64,000 nt of DNA, taken from Sphingobium lactosutens DS20 (GTDB taxonomy: Bacteria; Pseudomonadota; Alphaproteobacteria; Sphingomonadales; Sphingomonadaceae). The DNA is taken from contig NZ_ATDP01000109.1 of NCBI RefSeq assembly GCF_000445105.1, positions 1-64,000 on the forward strand, written 5' to 3'. The position numbers and the translations under genes were made by a program. Positions within the stretch are counted from its first letter, which is position 1. The number at the start of each line of letters is the position of its first letter. Of this stretch, positions 37,336-46,826 are shown piece after piece. Under the pieces are notes generated by a model. The model saw only the letters and a program-made list of their open reading frames with translations. It was not told where the DNA came from and searched no databases.

Positions 37336-37356
37336 GGGGAAGGACGCATCCTCCCC
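37336..37356 (-). terminator. Stem-loop between TonB receptor 3 and SDR genes
   Basis: GGGGAAGGA (37336-37344) against TCCTCCCC (37349-37356), with one bulged A and a 4-base loop, in the short gap after the receptor stop. Followed on the minus strand by a pyrimidine-rich tract with short T-runs. Similar placement to the hairpins after receptors 1 and 2. Confidence 0.45.
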
Positions 37357-37372
37357 CGGGGGCGAAGTGGAC

Positions 37373-39625
37373 TTACGGTCGCACGGACAGAGTGACCCCG
37401 TATGTCCGCGGCGTGTTGGTGAAAATCTTCCAGTAGGTAGTGCCGTTGCCCGGCACTGCAAGGAAGGCGGTGATATCGTCGGCGTTGACGATCTGATAGT
37501 TATTGGTGAGGTTCTTTCCCCATATGCCCAGCGTCCAGCGCCCGTTGGCAGACTCATAGTTGAGCCGGGCATTGAGCGTCCGTCCCCTCGTGTCATTGTA
37601 CAGATTGTCGTAGAGACGCAGGGTGTTCGCGTCGTCCGTGGATATACGGCTGGAATAGTTGAAGTCCGCCTGTGGAGTGAGTTTCGCGCCATTGGCCATG
37701 GCCAGGTCATAGCTCGCACCGATTGTGAAACTGTCGCGCGGAGCGAACTTGGCCGGGTTACCCGAATAGTCGAGGTTGACCAGGGGATCCCGCAATGACG
37801 TGTACTCGCCGATCAGATGGGTGTAATTGCCGGTAAGCCGCAGGCCATCCACGGGACGCAGGACCGACTCGATTTCCCAGCCCTTCATCTTAAGCGTGCC
37901 GTTGTAAGTGTGGGCGATACCACCTGCACCCGAAAAATTCTGGAGGTTCTTGGTCTTTTGCCGGAATAGCGCGACGTTGAAATCGAGCATGTTGTCGAAC
38001 AACCGGGTCTTGGCGCCAATCTCATAATTTTGCGCCTTCTCAGGCTCCAACGGCAGGGTTGGATTGAGATAGGCGTTGTCGACGAAGCCGCCGGATTTGA
38101 AACCCTTTGCCCAGGTCGCATAGAGATTGACCTTGTCGACCGGCTCATATTTCAGCGTCACGCGCGGCGTGAAGGCGTCCCAGGTCTTGCCGCCCGAGGC
38201 AAACACCTCGCCCGGAAAGCCGAAACCCGGGATTGCCCCGGCATCGGTGGTCGAGAAGGCGTGGTAGTCGATCTTCTTGCGGTCGGACGTGTAGCGACCG
38301 CCGGCCACCAGCGACAATCTATCCGTGATCTCGAACGTGCCCTCGCCGAAGACCGCAATGCTTCGAATATTGCCGTCCTGCACGCGCGTGATGTTGGTCA
38401 CTTCGGGATTGCGTCGCACGGTGGCATTCACTGCCGATCCCGGCAACGGGCTATAGTAGAAGATGTTCGTGGTCGAGACGTCCGCCGACAGGAAGTAGGC
38501 TCCGACCACATAGGAAAAACGGCCCGGAGCCGACGCGAAGCGGACTTCCTGCGTGAAGCTGCGATTCTTCACAACCTGTCGGCGATCGAAGACGGGCACG
38601 ACCGTCGCGACCGGCACATCGTCGTTGATCGCGCGGCTGTCATTCATGCGATAGCCGGTTATGGACGTGAGCGTACCGCCGAGCAGATCAAGGTCGGCAC
38701 GCAGATAGCCACCGCGCAGTCGCTGCCGATAGGGCGACCGTGCATAGTCGTTGTTGGTCCATTCGCTATCGTCATAGTTTCCAAAGGTGGCGGGAATCCG
38801 CTGAACGCCGCCGATCCCGAGACTGATGGCGCCACCATTGCCCTTCGTGAAGCTATAGTCGCCCGACAAAATGATCTTCAGCGTCTCGGTTGGCTCGAAA
38901 AGAAGCTTCCCGCGCATGGCGTAACCATCGGTCTTGCCGTAGCTGCCCGACTGGTTGGGTGTGTCGATAAGCCCGTCGGAGCTTTCGGTGCTGAAGGCGA
39001 AACGCGCGGCGATCTTGTCATCCACCAACGAGCCGTTGACCATGCCCTCGGTACGAATGAAACCGCCGTTCCCGCCTGTAGCCTGGAAGAAATAGTCGTC
39101 CTTGAAGGCGGGATTGTTGGTGATGACCGCAATAGCGCCGCCCACGACATTGCGCCCGAACAAGGTTCCTTGCGGCCCACGAAGCACCTCGACGCGGTCG
39201 GTATCGAAGAAGTTGGCATTGAGGTCGTTGTTGAAGACATAATAAACGTCGTCCATGAAATAGGCGACGGGCGTGTCGAGTGTGGCGGTTCGGAACGTGG
39301 AGACATTGCCACGGATCGCGACGATGGACAGCGACTTGTCCGAGGTATTGATCGTAATCCCCGGCATTTGCTGCGTGAGCGCTGTCGGACTGAAGACCTG
39401 GTTGTTACGCAGCATTTCTCCGCCGAAAGCAGCAATAGAAAAGGGCACCTCCCGCACCGTCGATTCGCGCCGTTGCGCCGTGACGATGATGTCCCCGGCC
39501 ACGGCCTGCTGCTGAGCGTTGTCCTGCTGTTGATCTTCTGCGGACGTCTGCGCCGCGGCGGGTCCATATACGCCCGCCAGCATCATGCCAGCCAGAGCCG
39601 AGTAAAACTTGTGATTGAAAGGCAT
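37373..39625 (-). CDS. TonB-dependent outer-membrane receptor 3
   Basis: Receptor of 750 residues. Signal peptide MPFNHKFYSALAGMMLAGVYGPAAAQ, TonB-box region VAGDIIVTAQRRESTVREVP, plug motif DRVEVLRGPQGTLFGRNVVGG, barrel ending GVTLSVRP. It belongs to a different subgroup from receptors 1 and 2 (a YYVFNNDLNANFFDTDRVEV plug). ATG 39625 is preferred because GGGGAG is at good distance; the Met three codons earlier touches that site. It heads the minus operon with SDR, Rieske and MFS and is divergent from the second Rieske operon. Confidence 0.96.
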   Translation of the reverse strand: MPFNHKFYSALAGMMLAGVYGPAAAQTSAEDQQQDNAQQQAVAGDIIVTAQRRESTVREVPFSIAAFGGEMLRNNQVFSPTALTQQMPGITINTSDKSLSIVAIRGNVSTFRTATLDTPVAYFMDDVYYVFNNDLNANFFDTDRVEVLRGPQGTLFGRNVVGGAIAVITNNPAFKDDYFFQATGGNGGFIRTEGMVNGSLVDDKIAARFAFSTESSDGLIDTPNQSGSYGKTDGYAMRGKLLFEPTETLKIILSGDYSFTKGNGGAISLGIGGVQRIPATFGNYDDSEWTNNDYARSPYRQRLRGGYLRADLDLLGGTLTSITGYRMNDSRAINDDVPVATVVPVFDRRQVVKNRSFTQEVRFASAPGRFSYVVGAYFLSADVSTTNIFYYSPLPGSAVNATVRRNPEVTNITRVQDGNIRSIAVFGEGTFEITDRLSLVAGGRYTSDRKKIDYHAFSTTDAGAIPGFGFPGEVFASGGKTWDAFTPRVTLKYEPVDKVNLYATWAKGFKSGGFVDNAYLNPTLPLEPEKAQNYEIGAKTRLFDNMLDFNVALFRQKTKNLQNFSGAGGIAHTYNGTLKMKGWEIESVLRPVDGLRLTGNYTHLIGEYTSLRDPLVNLDYSGNPAKFAPRDSFTIGASYDLAMANGAKLTPQADFNYSSRISTDDANTLRLYDNLYNDTRGRTLNARLNYESANGRWTLGIWGKNLTNNYQIVNADDITAFLAVPGNGTTYWKIFTNTPRTYGVTLSVRP

Positions 39626-39723
39626 GCCGAGCATCTCCCCTATGTGTGACGGCGATTTTTCGCCTGGTCACGGGGTAAGACAGCAAGTTGAACCGACCGG
39701 CAATAGCTACGTCCCGGTTTTTG

Positions 39724-39738
39724 AATGGTAAGACCAAG
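39724..39738. promoter_or_regulatory. GntR-type operator between divergent Rieske operons
   Basis: AATGGT-AAG-ACCAAG, in the gap between TonB receptor 3 (start 39625) and the Rieske gene (start 39865). It could control both directions. Confidence 0.5.
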
Positions 39739-39864
39739 TTTCGATTAGAGGCCGGCGAGGACGGGGGCTATCCGGTGAGCATTGGAATTATCGCGCCTCG
39801 CCGGAACTCGAGATCAGTTCACAGCGAAGCCATCAACCAAGAACGTCAAGGAAGAGCCTGAATC

Positions 39865-41181
39865 ATGCAATCGACAGACAGCGCAGATATGACCCGGGTC
39901 GGTCCCGGAACGGTGATGGGGTCGTTCATGCGGCAATATTGGATGCCGGCATGCCTGTCCTCGGAAGTAAAGACGGACGGCGATCCGGTACGCCTGATGA
40001 TCCTGTGCGAAAAGCTGATTGCTTTTCGTGACAGCTCCGGCCGGGTCGGCATCATGGACCATCGCTGCCCCCATCGGTGCGCATCGCTGTTTATCGGGCG
40101 CAACGAGGAAAACGGCATCCGCTGCGTCTATCATGGCTGGAAGTTCGACGTCGACGGCAAGTGCGTGGATATGCCGTCCGTTCCCGCGCGCATGGACTTC
40201 AAGGAAAAGGTGCACGCCAAGGCGTACAAGACCTATGAGGCGAACGGCCTGATCTGGGTCTATATGGGCGAGAATCAGGCGGCCCCGCCGCCGATCCCCG
40301 AAATCGAGGCGGCCATGCACCCCGAGGCGGAAATCTGGTGCCTGCAGCGCGACTGCAACTGGCTCCAGGCGCTCGAAGGTGACATCGACACCAGCCATGT
40401 GGGCTTCCTTCACGTCGGCGGCATCGAAGCCGACGATCTGGAGCCGGACCATCCGATGCGCCCGACCGTACTCAACCGCGCGCCGGAATATGAGGTGGCC
40501 CAGTCCGACTGGGGGGTGATGTACGGTGGCTACCGTCCCAATGACGACGGTCAGATGAGCTGGCGCATTGCCCATTATATGTTCCCCTTCTGGACGCAGA
40601 CGCCCAATAACCGCTTCGTCAGCCGCGCCATCGCCCGCGCATGGGTGCCGATGGACGATGAGCATTCGATGCTTTTCGACATCACTTGCGGTGTGGACGC
40701 CGGCAACCCCGCTTACAATTCGACGCTCAAGGACGGCACGCCGCTCTTCGACCAGATCAGTTATGCGCCCAACACGACCGACTGGTTTGGCCGTTGGCGC
40801 TCGACCGACAGCGAAGCCAACGACTGGGCAATCGATCGGGAATCGCAGCGCAACGGTCATCAGTTCACCGGCATCCCGAACATCACGATGCAGGATCAGG
40901 CCGTGACCGAAAGCATGGGTCCGATCACCGACCACAGCTTCGAGAACCTCGCGCCCACCGACCAGATGATCGCACGTGTCCGCCGCCGGGTTCTTCTGGC
41001 TGCCCGCGCATTTGCCAACAAGGGCACGGTGCCGCCGGGTATCGAAAATCCCGACGTCTTCTACAAGGCGCGCGCCGGCTCCTTCCTGCACGATCCGAAT
41101 GACACGCTCGCCGGAGCGTACCAGGCTGCGCTCGCCAAGGCTGTGCGTTGGCCGGTCAATGAGATCGAGGCTGCGGAATAG
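39865..41181 (+). CDS. Rieske oxygenase, phthalate dioxygenase/LigXa-like
   Basis: Oxygenase component of 438 residues. Rieske ligands Cys68 and His70 (DHRCPHRCASLF), Cys87 and His90 (RCVYHGWKFD); iron site D175-TS-H178-VGFL-H183. The long form and the PHRCASLF...NEENGIRC pattern are those of phthalate 4,5-dioxygenase and the sphingomonad LigXa O-demethylase group. The partner reductase gene follows at 41335. ATG at 39865 with GGAAGAG upstream. A stem-loop follows the stop. Substrate likely an aromatic or other cyclic carboxylic acid (inference). Confidence 0.95.
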   Translation: MQSTDSADMTRVGPGTVMGSFMRQYWMPACLSSEVKTDGDPVRLMILCEKLIAFRDSSGRVGIMDHRCPHRCASLFIGRNEENGIRCVYHGWKFDVDGKCVDMPSVPARMDFKEKVHAKAYKTYEANGLIWVYMGENQAAPPPIPEIEAAMHPEAEIWCLQRDCNWLQALEGDIDTSHVGFLHVGGIEADDLEPDHPMRPTVLNRAPEYEVAQSDWGVMYGGYRPNDDGQMSWRIAHYMFPFWTQTPNNRFVSRAIARAWVPMDDEHSMLFDITCGVDAGNPAYNSTLKDGTPLFDQISYAPNTTDWFGRWRSTDSEANDWAIDRESQRNGHQFTGIPNITMQDQAVTESMGPITDHSFENLAPTDQMIARVRRRVLLAARAFANKGTVPPGIENPDVFYKARAGSFLHDPNDTLAGAYQAALAKAVRWPVNEIEAAE

Positions 41182-41190
41182 GCTTTAAAC

Positions 41191-41216
41191 GGGACCGGCT
41201 ATCCATGACCGGTCCC
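41191..41216 (+). terminator. Stem-loop after Rieske gene
   Basis: GGGACCGG (41191-41198) pairs with CCGGTCCC (41209-41216), 10-base loop, 10 bases after the stop. No T-run. It probably tunes read-through into the reductase gene or protects the message end. Confidence 0.6.
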
Positions 41217-41334
41217 AACCCTTCATCAATATATCAGGAACAGGTGACGGTACGAGTTGGGCAAGGTCTGCGCGTCGATCAATGGCGTCTCAGACTTTTT
41301 GCCACTGCGCGCTACGCACCAAGAGGAGAGGTAG

Positions 41335-42267
41335 ATGCGCGTAAAGCTTCGCAATATCCGCTGGGAAGCGGAAGGTATCAACAGTTACATCCTGGAGCCT
41401 TTGCCGGGCGAAAAGCTCCCCGCTTTCACTGCGGGCGCACATATCGATCTGCAGCTCGCCCCTGGCCTCGCGCGCAGCTACTCGCTCGTCAACGATCCCG
41501 CCATCCATAGCTATTACGAGATTGCGGTTCATCATACGATCGACAGCCGCGGCGGATCTCGCCACATCCACGAAAAATGGCGGGTCGGCGAGATATTGGA
41601 AATCTCGGAACCCAAGAATAATTTCCCGCTCGAGGAATCGGCATCGCATACCGTGCTGATCGGCGGCGGCATCGGCATAACGCCGATGCTGTCGATGATC
41701 TCGCGCCTCGAGGCCCTGGGCCGCAGCTGGGAACTGCACTATGTCGCCGCGGTTCCGGAACGCGCCGCTTATGTTGATCGCGTCGAGAATTTCCCGCAGG
41801 CGCAGATCGTGTTCGACGGCATTCCCGGCGGGCAACGTCTCGATCTGCGTACGATATGCGATGCCGCCCCGGCCGACGCCCATCTCTACTGCTGCGGTCC
41901 GTCGGGCATGCTGGATGCGTTCGTCGCGGTGAACGCAGCACGCCCGAAGGGGCACGCCCATATCGAGTATTTCTCGGCTGACACGGAGGTTGCGGCCGAT
42001 GGCGGCTATACGCTGGAGCTGACAAAAAGCGGCAAGACTATCATGGTCGAAGAAGGCGAGACCATGCTGGACGCCCTGTTGGGCGCAGGCGTGGATATCG
42101 GCTTTGCTTGCGCCGAGGGCGTTTGCGGCACCTGCCAGGTCAAGGTACTCGAAGGGATCCCGGACCATCGTGATCATTTCCTGACCGACGAGGAGAAGGC
42201 GGCCAATACGTCGATCATGGTATGCTGCTCGGGATCGAAAACGCCCACCCTGGTGCTCGACATCTAA
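41335..42267 (+). CDS. VanB-type ferredoxin reductase (PDR family)
   Basis: Electron-transfer partner of Rieske oxygenases, 310 residues. Order of domains: FMN-binding part with ARSYSLVNDP, NAD-binding part with IGGGIGITPMLSMI and CCGPSGMLDAF, and a C-terminal plant-type 2Fe-2S domain with CAEGVCGTC followed by the fourth Cys in MVCCSG. This order is that of phthalate dioxygenase reductase and VanB. ATG at 41335 follows AGAGGAGAGG. It is the only such reductase here and may serve both Rieske oxygenases. Confidence 0.95.
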   Translation: MRVKLRNIRWEAEGINSYILEPLPGEKLPAFTAGAHIDLQLAPGLARSYSLVNDPAIHSYYEIAVHHTIDSRGGSRHIHEKWRVGEILEISEPKNNFPLEESASHTVLIGGGIGITPMLSMISRLEALGRSWELHYVAAVPERAAYVDRVENFPQAQIVFDGIPGGQRLDLRTICDAAPADAHLYCCGPSGMLDAFVAVNAARPKGHAHIEYFSADTEVAADGGYTLELTKSGKTIMVEEGETMLDALLGAGVDIGFACAEGVCGTCQVKVLEGIPDHRDHFLTDEEKAANTSIMVCCSGSKTPTLVLDI

Positions 42268-42315
42268 GGTCACGCAGGAGGCCAGCGAGTGGCCGAGCAA
42301 TGATAATAAGGGGCA

Positions 42316-43686
42316 ATGATCCCCGCTGAGGAGAAGCCTTTGGCAGTTATCGCGATTGAACGGGAGGGAGAAGGCATGCTCGATGCATTGCCTCTATCCT
42401 CATATCAGGTGTGGGCGGTCCTTATGATCGCCGCCACCGTCATACTTGACGGCCTTGATAATCAGATGCTCGGTCTGGCCGCCCCCTCCTTGCTCAAGGA
42501 GTGGGGTATCAGCCGCGATGCCTTGGGATTTGTCTTCGCGTTAGGATTTGTCGGTATGGGTATCGGCACGCTGACGTCCGGCGCCATCGGCGATCGGTTC
42601 GGGCGACGCGGAGCCCTGCTGATTGGCGTCGCGATTTTTGGCGTCGCGACGCTCGCTACCGGCTTTTCGATTGAGCTATGGCATGTCGCCCTGCTCAAGA
42701 CGATCGCGGGCGTCGGTCTGGGCGGCGTTCCGGGCACAGCCAGCGCGATGATCGCCGAGTTCACGCCCGCGCGGTGGCGCAGCGTGGCCGTTACCTTTGG
42801 CGTGGTCTGTGTCTCGATCGGCGGCATATTGGGCGGCGTCGCCGCTGCTGCGATCCTGCCCGTGCTGGGATGGCGCTGGCTGTTCTATCTGGGCGGCATC
42901 ATCACCCTCGCCTTCGTCACCCTCCTCTGGTTCATCCTGCCGGAATCCCCGCGTTACCTTGCCGGGCGCCCAGATCGGCGCGTCGAACTCGACGCCATCC
43001 TGCGTCGCATCCGGCATCCCGATCCTACGGCCGTGCAACCACCCGGACGTGGCGCTCAAGCGCCGCACGCTCCATTCAGCGCTCTTCTCAGGGGTGCTTT
43101 GTTGCGGGACAGCCTTTCCCTCTCGCTGGCGATGTTCTCGGGCATGTTCATGATCTACCTCATGTTCAACTGGGCGCCGACGATGCTGTTCAGCGCGGGC
43201 TTCGGTCTCCAGACCGCAAGCCTGGGCCTTACCAGCTTCAATGTCGGCGGCACCATCGGCGCGATGTTCGCCTCCCTTGCAATCATCCGCCTCGGATCAC
43301 GTCCAACGCTTATCTTCATGGCCGTCGTTGGTGCGGTTGTTTGCGCCGTTCTCGCCCTACTCCCCATCGAAGGCGGACGGAACGAGCCTGCCGTCCTCGT
43401 TAGTCTGGGCGCTCTGGGCCTTTTTGCCAGCGCAGCTCAGTCAGCCATGTTCGCGGTCGGCGCACATGCGTTCCCCACCGCCGTGCGTGCCCGGGGATTG
43501 GGTCTGATGGGTGCTGCGGGACGTGCAGGCGCGATTGTCAGCGCGGTGGCCGGCGCCAGCCTGATCGGCGGCGGCAATCTGGGCTTCTTCGGCGTCCTCT
43601 CCGGCCTGATGCTGGTCAACGCCATTGGTTTCATCGCCGTGCGGGGCCATGTCCCCCGTCTCGGCCGGCAGGACACAAGCGCATGA
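42316..43686 (+). CDS. MFS transporter, aromatic acid:H+ symporter type
   Basis: Inner-membrane transporter of 456 residues with 12 membrane helices. AAHS-like features are ILDGLDNQMLGLAAPSLLKEW in helix 1, the loop GAIGDRFGRRGALL between helices 2 and 3, and PESPRYLAGRPDR after helix 6. Family members such as PcaK and VanK import aromatic acids. It sits after the reductase gene and overlaps the GMC gene as ATGA. ATG at 42316 follows AAGGGG closely; a shorter start is possible. Confidence 0.92.
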   Translation: MIPAEEKPLAVIAIEREGEGMLDALPLSSYQVWAVLMIAATVILDGLDNQMLGLAAPSLLKEWGISRDALGFVFALGFVGMGIGTLTSGAIGDRFGRRGALLIGVAIFGVATLATGFSIELWHVALLKTIAGVGLGGVPGTASAMIAEFTPARWRSVAVTFGVVCVSIGGILGGVAAAAILPVLGWRWLFYLGGIITLAFVTLLWFILPESPRYLAGRPDRRVELDAILRRIRHPDPTAVQPPGRGAQAPHAPFSALLRGALLRDSLSLSLAMFSGMFMIYLMFNWAPTMLFSAGFGLQTASLGLTSFNVGGTIGAMFASLAIIRLGSRPTLIFMAVVGAVVCAVLALLPIEGGRNEPAVLVSLGALGLFASAAQSAMFAVGAHAFPTAVRARGLGLMGAAGRAGAIVSAVAGASLIGGGNLGFFGVLSGLMLVNAIGFIAVRGHVPRLGRQDTSA

Positions 43687-45308
43687 GTGACTTCGACTAT
43701 ATCGTAATCGGTTCGGGATCAGCCGGTAGCCTGATGGCCAATCGCCTCTCCGCAGACCCGGCCATCCGCGTCGCCCTTATCGAGGCCGGACCATCGGACA
43801 GGAAGTGGCCGGTGAACCTGAAGACGGCGATGCCCGTCGGCAATATCTTCCTGCTCCCGCATGAGAAGTATAACTGGAAGCAGCAACTCAGCGGTAACGC
43901 AGCAATCGGAAATCGGCAGATCAACTTCCCACGTGGCAAGCTGTTCGGTGGCTGCAGCGCGATCAATGGTGGCGTTTATATTCGCGGCCAGAGGGCGGAT
44001 TATGATGCCTGGGAAGAGGCAGGCAACGTCGGCTGGTCCTATGACGACGTGCTACCCGCCTTCAAGGCAGTCGAGAACTACCATGAAGGCGACAAACCTT
44101 GGCACGGGAGCGGTGGCGAACTCGACGTCGAAAAACCGCGCTCCTTCAATCCGATTGCGGCCGCCATCGTCGACGCGGCGGTCGAAGCCGGCCATCATCG
44201 CAACGATGATTTTGCAGGCGAGAGACAGGACGGCTTTGGCCGCTATGATCTCAACCAGCGAAACGGCACGCGTCTCTCCAGCGCGCGCGCGTTCCTTCAT
44301 CCTGCCCTGGACCGGCCCAATCTCACCGTTATGGCCGACACGCTGGTCCGCCGGATCCTCTTCGATCGCGGCCGCGCTGTCGGCCTCGAGATCGAGCAGA
44401 GCGGTACGCGGAGCACGATCTCGTCCCGTCGTGAAATCATCCTGTGCGCCGGCGCCATCAATTCGCCGCAGCTGCTCCTCTTGTCGGGTATCGGACCCGA
44501 AGACCATCTGCGTGCGATGGGTATCAAGCCTGTTCACCATCTCCCGGGCGTGGGCGCGCATTTGCAGGATCACCCCACCGTTCATGTCGCAATGGAGAAC
44601 CCTTCGGGCGAATCCTACGCCGTTTCGTCCAAGGCCCTCCCCCGCATCCTTGCGAGCCCTTTCAAATATCTCATCAAACGGGAAGGCATGTTGGCCTCCA
44701 ACGTCGCGGAATGCGGCGGCTTCCTTTGTACCGACGGATCCGGGCGCCCTGACATCCAGATTACCTTCCTGGTCGGACTGAAGCTCGACGCGCGATCCGT
44801 CCCGCGGCGGCATGGCTATATGGGCCTCATACAACTCCTGCGCCCCAAAAGCGCGGGATCCGTCCGCCTGGCAAGCAACAGGCCGGAAGACAAACCGGTT
44901 ATCGACCCTAATTTCTTCGCCGACCCCTATGACATGAAAACGCTGATCGCAGGCTTCCGCGAAGCGCGCCGCATCTTCGCCCAGCCCGCGCTCGCTGCCA
45001 TGACCGGCAATGAGATCGAACCGGGTGCGCAACATCAAAGCGATGCAGAGATCGATGCGGCGCTGCGCAAGATCGTCAATACCGCCTATCACCCCACGGG
45101 CACGTGCAAGATGGGCCCCGACAGCGATCCAATGGCCGTGGTCGATGGCCGGCTACGAGTCCGCGGCGTCGCCGGTCTGCGCGTCGTCGATGCCTCGGTC
45201 ATGCCCGAGATCATAAGCGGCAATACCAGTGCGCCGACAATGATGATCGCTGAGCGCGCCGCCCGCTTCATCCTCGAAGATGCCGTTCAATCGAACATAG
45301 CCGCCTGA
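43683..45308 (+). CDS. GMC-family FAD alcohol dehydrogenase, choline-dehydrogenase-like
   Basis: Flavoprotein of 541 residues that oxidises a primary or aliphatic alcohol to an aldehyde. N-terminal FAD motif [19 protein letters not shown], flavin-contact region [18 protein letters not shown] signature [16 protein letters not shown], and C-terminal active site [17 protein letters not shown] with the conserved His. ATG at 43683 overlaps the MFS stop. The aldehyde dehydrogenase gene follows 19 bases after, so the two are likely to act in sequence, alcohol to aldehyde to acid. Unlike the broken GMC at 2502, this copy is complete. Confidence 0.95.
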   Translation: MSDFDYIVIGSGSAGSLMANRLSADPAIRVALIEAGPSDRKWPVNLKTAMPVGNIFLLPHEKYNWKQQLSGNAAIGNRQINFPRGKLFGGCSAINGGVYIRGQRADYDAWEEAGNVGWSYDDVLPAFKAVENYHEGDKPWHGSGGELDVEKPRSFNPIAAAIVDAAVEAGHHRNDDFAGERQDGFGRYDLNQRNGTRLSSARAFLHPALDRPNLTVMADTLVRRILFDRGRAVGLEIEQSGTRSTISSRREIILCAGAINSPQLLLLSGIGPEDHLRAMGIKPVHHLPGVGAHLQDHPTVHVAMENPSGESYAVSSKALPRILASPFKYLIKREGMLASNVAECGGFLCTDGSGRPDIQITFLVGLKLDARSVPRRHGYMGLIQLLRPKSAGSVRLASNRPEDKPVIDPNFFADPYDMKTLIAGFREARRIFAQPALAAMTGNEIEPGAQHQSDAEIDAALRKIVNTAYHPTGTCKMGPDSDPMAVVDGRLRVRGVAGLRVVDASVMPEIISGNTSAPTMMIAERAARFILEDAVQSNIAA

Positions 45309-45327
45309 ACCAGAACAGGAGAGCCCC

Positions 45328-46815
45328 ATGAATATGATGACCATTCCTCCCCGCCCCGCCCTGCTCGACACGCCCGAACAGGATATGCTGATCGGTGGCC
45401 AGCGCGTCCCTGCCCTTTCAGGAAAGAGGTTCGAAACGCGCAACCCTGCGACCGGTGACTTGCTTGCGATGGTGGCGCACGGTGGGGCAGAAGATGTCGA
45501 TCGCGCCGTCAAGGTCGCTCGTGCCGCGCTCACTGGGCCGTGGGGCCGTATGAAGGGCGCGGAGCGCCAGCGCATCATGCTGCGGCTCGCCGACCTCGTC
45601 GAGCAGCATTATGAAGAACTCGCCATGCTCGACACGCTGGACCTGGGTGCGCCCTACAGCCGTACCGTGCTTGGAAAGGTGCGCGCCGGCGCGCTGCTGC
45701 GCTACTATGCCGGTCAGGCAACGCTGATTTCGGGCGAAACGCTGGACAATTCGGCACCGGGCGATGTGCTTTCACATACGCTCAAGGAGCCGATTGGCGT
45801 GGTCGCTGCGATCAATCCCTGGAATGGTCCGATCGGTATGTCGGTCTGGAAAGCCGGTCCGGTGCTGGCGTCCGGCTGTACGCTGGTCATGAAGCCGGCC
45901 GAGCAGACGCCGCTTTCGGCGCTCCGCTTCGGCGAATTGTGCCTTGAAGCGGGGGTCCCCGAGGGCGTCATCAACATCGTGACGGGAATGGGCGACGCCG
46001 GCGCCGCCCTTTCCGCACATCCTGGCGTCGACAAGATCGCGTTCACCGGCTCGACCGGCGTGGGCGAGAAAATCCTGCTCGCGGCCGCGCCCACCATGAA
46101 GCGCGTGAGCGTGGAACTGGGCGGCAAGTCCCCCAACATCGTTTTCGCCGATGCGGACCTCGACAAGGCGGTGCCGGCAGCGGCCATGGCCGTGTTCGCC
46201 AATTCAGGGCAGATTTGTTCGGCTGGTACCCGCCTCTATGTCCACTCCTCGATCCGCGAAGAATTCATGGAGCGCCTCGCCGCGTTCACGAAGACGATAA
46301 AGGTCGGCGATCCTCTGGACCCGCAGACACAGATCGGGCCGGTTGTCTCAGGCCCTCAGATGGAAAAGATCCTCGGCTTCATGGAAGGGGCTGTAGCTGA
46401 AGGCGCAAGTGCCTTGGTCGGCGGCGCCCGTCTTTCGGGCACGGGCTATGACGGTGGCTATTTCATCCAGCCGACCATCTTCGACAATGTGTCGGACACG
46501 ATGACGATCGCGCGCGAGGAGATTTTCGGTCCGGTCCTTGCAAGCTTCAGCTTCGATACGATCGAAGAAGTTCTGGAGCGCGCCAATGCAACCGAGTTCG
46601 GTCTTGGCAGTGGTGTGTGGACGCGCGACCTTGCCACCGCGCATCGCATGGCGCGCGGCATTCGCGCCGGATCTGTATGGGTCAATTGCTATCAGATGCT
46701 TGATCCAGGCGTACCTTTTGGCGGCTATGGCATGAGCGGCTTCGGCCGGGAGTCGGGCCCGCATCATATCGAGGAGTATCTCGAGACCAAGGCCGTCTGG
46801 ATCAAGCTGGACTAA
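45328..46815 (+). CDS. NAD(P)-dependent aldehyde dehydrogenase
   Basis: Aldehyde dehydrogenase of 495 residues with Asn166 (INPWNGP), Glu263 (SVELGGKSPN) and catalytic Cys297 (NSGQICSAG). The oxyanion and cofactor motifs FTGSTGVGEK are in place. AGGAGAG precedes ATG 45328. It is the last gene of the Rieske-reductase-transporter-GMC operon. Its stop is 11 bases from the end of the convergent LysR gene. Not closely similar to the copy at 8556. Confidence 0.96.
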   Translation: MNMMTIPPRPALLDTPEQDMLIGGQRVPALSGKRFETRNPATGDLLAMVAHGGAEDVDRAVKVARAALTGPWGRMKGAERQRIMLRLADLVEQHYEELAMLDTLDLGAPYSRTVLGKVRAGALLRYYAGQATLISGETLDNSAPGDVLSHTLKEPIGVVAAINPWNGPIGMSVWKAGPVLASGCTLVMKPAEQTPLSALRFGELCLEAGVPEGVINIVTGMGDAGAALSAHPGVDKIAFTGSTGVGEKILLAAAPTMKRVSVELGGKSPNIVFADADLDKAVPAAAMAVFANSGQICSAGTRLYVHSSIREEFMERLAAFTKTIKVGDPLDPQTQIGPVVSGPQMEKILGFMEGAVAEGASALVGGARLSGTGYDGGYFIQPTIFDNVSDTMTIAREEIFGPVLASFSFDTIEEVLERANATEFGLGSGVWTRDLATAHRMARGIRAGSVWVNCYQMLDPGVPFGGYGMSGFGRESGPHHIEEYLETKAVWIKLD

Positions 46816-46826
46816 CCCATAACCTC

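Noticed and set aside
38030-39649. 539-codon plus-strand frame
   Set aside because: Entirely antisense to TonB receptor 3; Arg/Gly/His-rich with no recognisable motif.
39814-41091. 425-codon minus-strand frame
   Set aside because: Antisense to a Rieske oxygenase gene with all motifs intact.
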